Assembly: GCF_022458985.1 (NCBI RefSeq)
Contig: NC_061782.1
Coordinates: 5,969,672 to 6,033,671, forward strand
Length of the DNA: 64,000 nucleotides
Direction of reading: 5' to 3'
From: Mugil cephalus
Lineage: Eukaryota > Chordata > Actinopteri > Mugiliformes > Mugilidae
In this document: positions 63,101 to 64,000 of the stretch, piece by piece
Layout of the letters: every line of letters begins with the position of its first letter
Numbering within the stretch: position 1 is the stretch's first letter
The notes under the pieces: generated by a model
Databases searched by the model: none
The model's input: only the letters and a program-made list of their open reading frames with translations
Told to the model about the DNA's origin: nothing
Translations under genes and position numbers: made by a program

Positions 63101-64000
63101 TAGGGTAACGTTATTTTGTTCAAGGAGGTCAACTTTTATCTTGTGTTTATTTCCCAACACTACAGCTGGTGTGTGCAGCTCTCTATGACTTGGAAAGGCT
63201 TTCACGCTCTGGCACAACAGCATCCTATTGGAAGGCACAAGCTGCAAATCTGCCAGCGTTTTTCCCGCCATCACAAATATGTATTCAGCACAGCAGAACT
63301 TGAGGTTTTTGTATTTGGGCCTTCTGTGATGTGCTGTTGGCTGCCAAATGCTTAAGTGATTCAACACCGGGCTGCAGTTAGTGAGCTGATGATAAAAAAA
63401 TAAATAAATAAAAAAAACATTTCCCGTGGGGTGTCCTGTGTTTGCTCGCGTCAGAGGTCGGAGCATTATACAGTTAGATGCGTCAGTGCTGGTTCTGCCG
63501 CTCCCTGCTGCAACAGCGGGATGTCGCTGGCATGCACGCAGTAAACAAACAAGAAGGAGCACGCTACGCAGCCTCCATGGGTGCGCAGCGAGCAGAAACA
63601 AAGCATGCTGGGGCAGGAATGTGTAGGGAACGTGCAGACCAACAAGCTGCAGCGGAAAATGCTCCTGAAGTGCGTTACTGACAATCAGAAAAAGGTGATC
63701 AAGCAGAAGGAAGTCGGTGAGCACTTGACGGCCGACCACCAGTTCACATGGCATGACTGTCATCTTACCGCGCAGCCAGAATTAGCTTCGCTTTGCCTGT
63801 GCAGTCTGGTGCGTTCGACTCAAATCACTCAAGCGCAACAGTGAGACCTGCAGATGAGAAACGGAATCGGACTGACAGCGATAGCCGCGCATTTCTGGGA
63901 TGTCATTTAGCTGCAGTGAGGAAAAAAAAAAGACCTTGAGTCTGAACTTTCACAGTATCAGGCTACCTCATCTGCATAAGTAATTCAAGTTGTCGCTTTA
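60112..64000. other. Right-hand gene-free region
   Basis: No family recognised. Non-repetitive blocks near 62460-62720 resemble conserved noncoding DNA. The stretch 63440-63860 is GC-richer, with open frames on both strands and one good donor (GAAGTCGGTGAGC near 63717), but I can assign no protein family. No RNA gene was seen. Confidence 0.4.
60505..60539. repeat. (TG)n/(GGTGTG)n imperfect microsatellite
   Basis: A TG-rich run with GGTGTG interruptions. Confidence 0.85.

Overview
The window reads as vertebrate nuclear DNA, almost certainly from a ray-finned (teleost) fish. Coding sequence is split into short exons with GT-AG introns. CA/GT microsatellites are frequent, and the interspersed repeats (Tc1-like, hAT-like, LINE 3' ends, KIAA1586-like fragments) are of kinds common in teleosts. 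The gene content includes the fish-type ventral homeobox pair vox/vent. The species cannot be read from the sequence.

Layout. (1) Positions 1-12645, + strand: the last 14 coding exons (696 codons plus stop) of KNDC1 (very-KIND), a neuronal Ras guanine-nucleotide exchange factor. They cover a coiled coil, the RasGEF_N module and the complete catalytic RasGEF domain; the KIND domains lie off the left edge. (2) Positions 18175-19127 and 20850-21740, + strand: two tandem three-exon homeobox genes, best read as vox and vent (VENTX family). They have identical intron positions, a Thr47/Gln50/Asn51 homeodomain, compact TATA promoters and their own polyadenylation signals. KNDC1 next to VENTX is also the human 10q26 arrangement, so this is old conserved linkage. 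(3) Positions about 21950-53000: roughly 31 kb with no gene I can support, holding transposon relics, microsatellites and possible distal regulatory DNA. (4) Positions 53079-54020, - strand: an intact single-coding-exon heparan sulfate glucosamine 3-O-sulfotransferase of the HS3ST1 type. (5) Positions 54051-64000: more gene-free DNA, including a nested transposon pair with intact target-site duplications.

The most interesting signal is regulatory. The vox and vent promoters share one ordered module: a bipartite CAGAC-N5-GGCGCC element (the reverse complement of the BMP/Smad-type GGCGCC-N5-GTCTG), then about 100-110 bp later CATATGCAAAT with a POU octamer, then about 20 bp later a TATA box. 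This fits what is known of vox/vent as ventral repressors driven by BMP and Pou5f factors, and it suggests that the promoter was duplicated with the gene and kept under constraint. I found no bacterial-type systems, CRISPR arrays or recognisable tRNA/rRNA genes.
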